In this document: piece by piece, positions 6,239 through 6,283 of the stretch
How positions within the stretch are numbered: position 1 is the stretch's first letter
How the letters are laid out: the number at the start of each line of letters is the position of its first letter
Assembly: GCA_031263945.1 (NCBI GenBank)
Contig: JAISEW010000149.1
Span: 1-6,283, forward strand
Length of the DNA stretch: 6,283 nt
Source: Gracilibacteraceae bacterium
GTDB lineage: Bacteria > Bacillota > Desulfitobacteriia > Desulfitobacteriales > Syntrophobotulaceae
Direction: 5' to 3'
Position numbers and translations under genes: made by a program
The notes under the pieces: model-generated
What the model saw: only the letters and a program-made list of their open reading frames with translations
Database searches by the model: none
What the model was told of the DNA's origin: nothing

Positions 6239-6283
6239 GAAGTCTCGTTCGATCGCTGGGAACCTGTTGCATGGCTCCTACCC

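Larger units (their letters stand above)
6041..6283. other. Structured non-coding DNA, no gene recognised
   Basis: No frame on either strand has a start, ribosome binding site and length that look like a gene. On the minus strand the longest open run reads into the window from a stop near the right edge and ends within about 45 codons, with no recognisable protein. The stretch holds instead the dispersed-repeat motif and several short dyads: GCCGC/GCGGC around TGT (6103-6115), GCGCC/GGCGC (6101-6105 with 6118-6122), GGACT/AGTCC (6171-6181), and TTCGGCTG with CAGCCGAA (6201-6208 with 6231-6238). GGACTAAG occurs twice (6124-6131, 6171-6178). It may be a repeat island, an element end or the 5' region of something beyond the window. 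Confidence 0.5.

Noticed and set aside
1..6283. CRISPR array, tRNA or rRNA genes
   Set aside because: No regularly spaced repeats and no tRNA-like cloverleaf or rRNA signature were noticed by eye on either strand.

Overview
The window carries a compact five-gene conjugation (type IV secretion) core, all on the minus strand and running from about 5918 down to 245. In transcription order it encodes a VirD4-like coupling ATPase, a small Maff2-type two-helix membrane protein, a VirB6/TrbL-like polytopic channel protein, a PrgI-type inner-membrane protein and a VirB4-like ATPase. This content and order match the transfer core of Tn1549-type integrative and conjugative elements and the Clostridioides difficile CTn elements (CD1110-CD1115-like families). 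The strong AAAGGAGG-type ribosome binding sites, TTG start use and protein families point to a Bacillota (Firmicutes) host. By eye the genes are moderately GC-rich. The genus cannot be read from the sequence.

Left edge (1-244): on the plus strand there is the last ten codons of an unidentified gene, then a broken start of what looks like an XRE-type helix-turn-helix regulator (47 to about 146). Two stem-loops follow (160-198 and 215-239) and separate these remnants from the converging operon. The operon ends at 245 with virB4. No wall hydrolase, relaxase or other transfer gene follows inside the window.

Centre (245-5918): the genes are tightly packed. The virD4 stop overlaps the Maff2 ribosome binding site, the other junctions are short, and the prgI reading frame runs 206 nt into virB4. 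Both ATPases keep intact Walker A and B motifs and no frameshift is visible in any of the five genes, so the core looks functional at sequence level. In the expected machine, VirD4 delivers DNA-protein substrate, VirB4 powers the channel, and VirB6, PrgI and Maff2 are its membrane parts. The relaxase, adhesins and wall hydrolase must lie elsewhere or be missing.

Right edge (5919-6283): an AT-rich leader holds a near-consensus sigma-A promoter (TTGACA, 17 bp, TATACT) reading into virD4, with dyads over the -35 and the predicted start point. Beyond about 6050 there is no convincing gene. That stretch starts with a dispersed-repeat-like motif and then holds several short inverted and direct repeats.

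I see no wholly new system. The most interesting points are the apparently self-contained operon with its own promoter and 3' hairpins but no neighbouring transfer genes, and the prgI/virB4 overlap.
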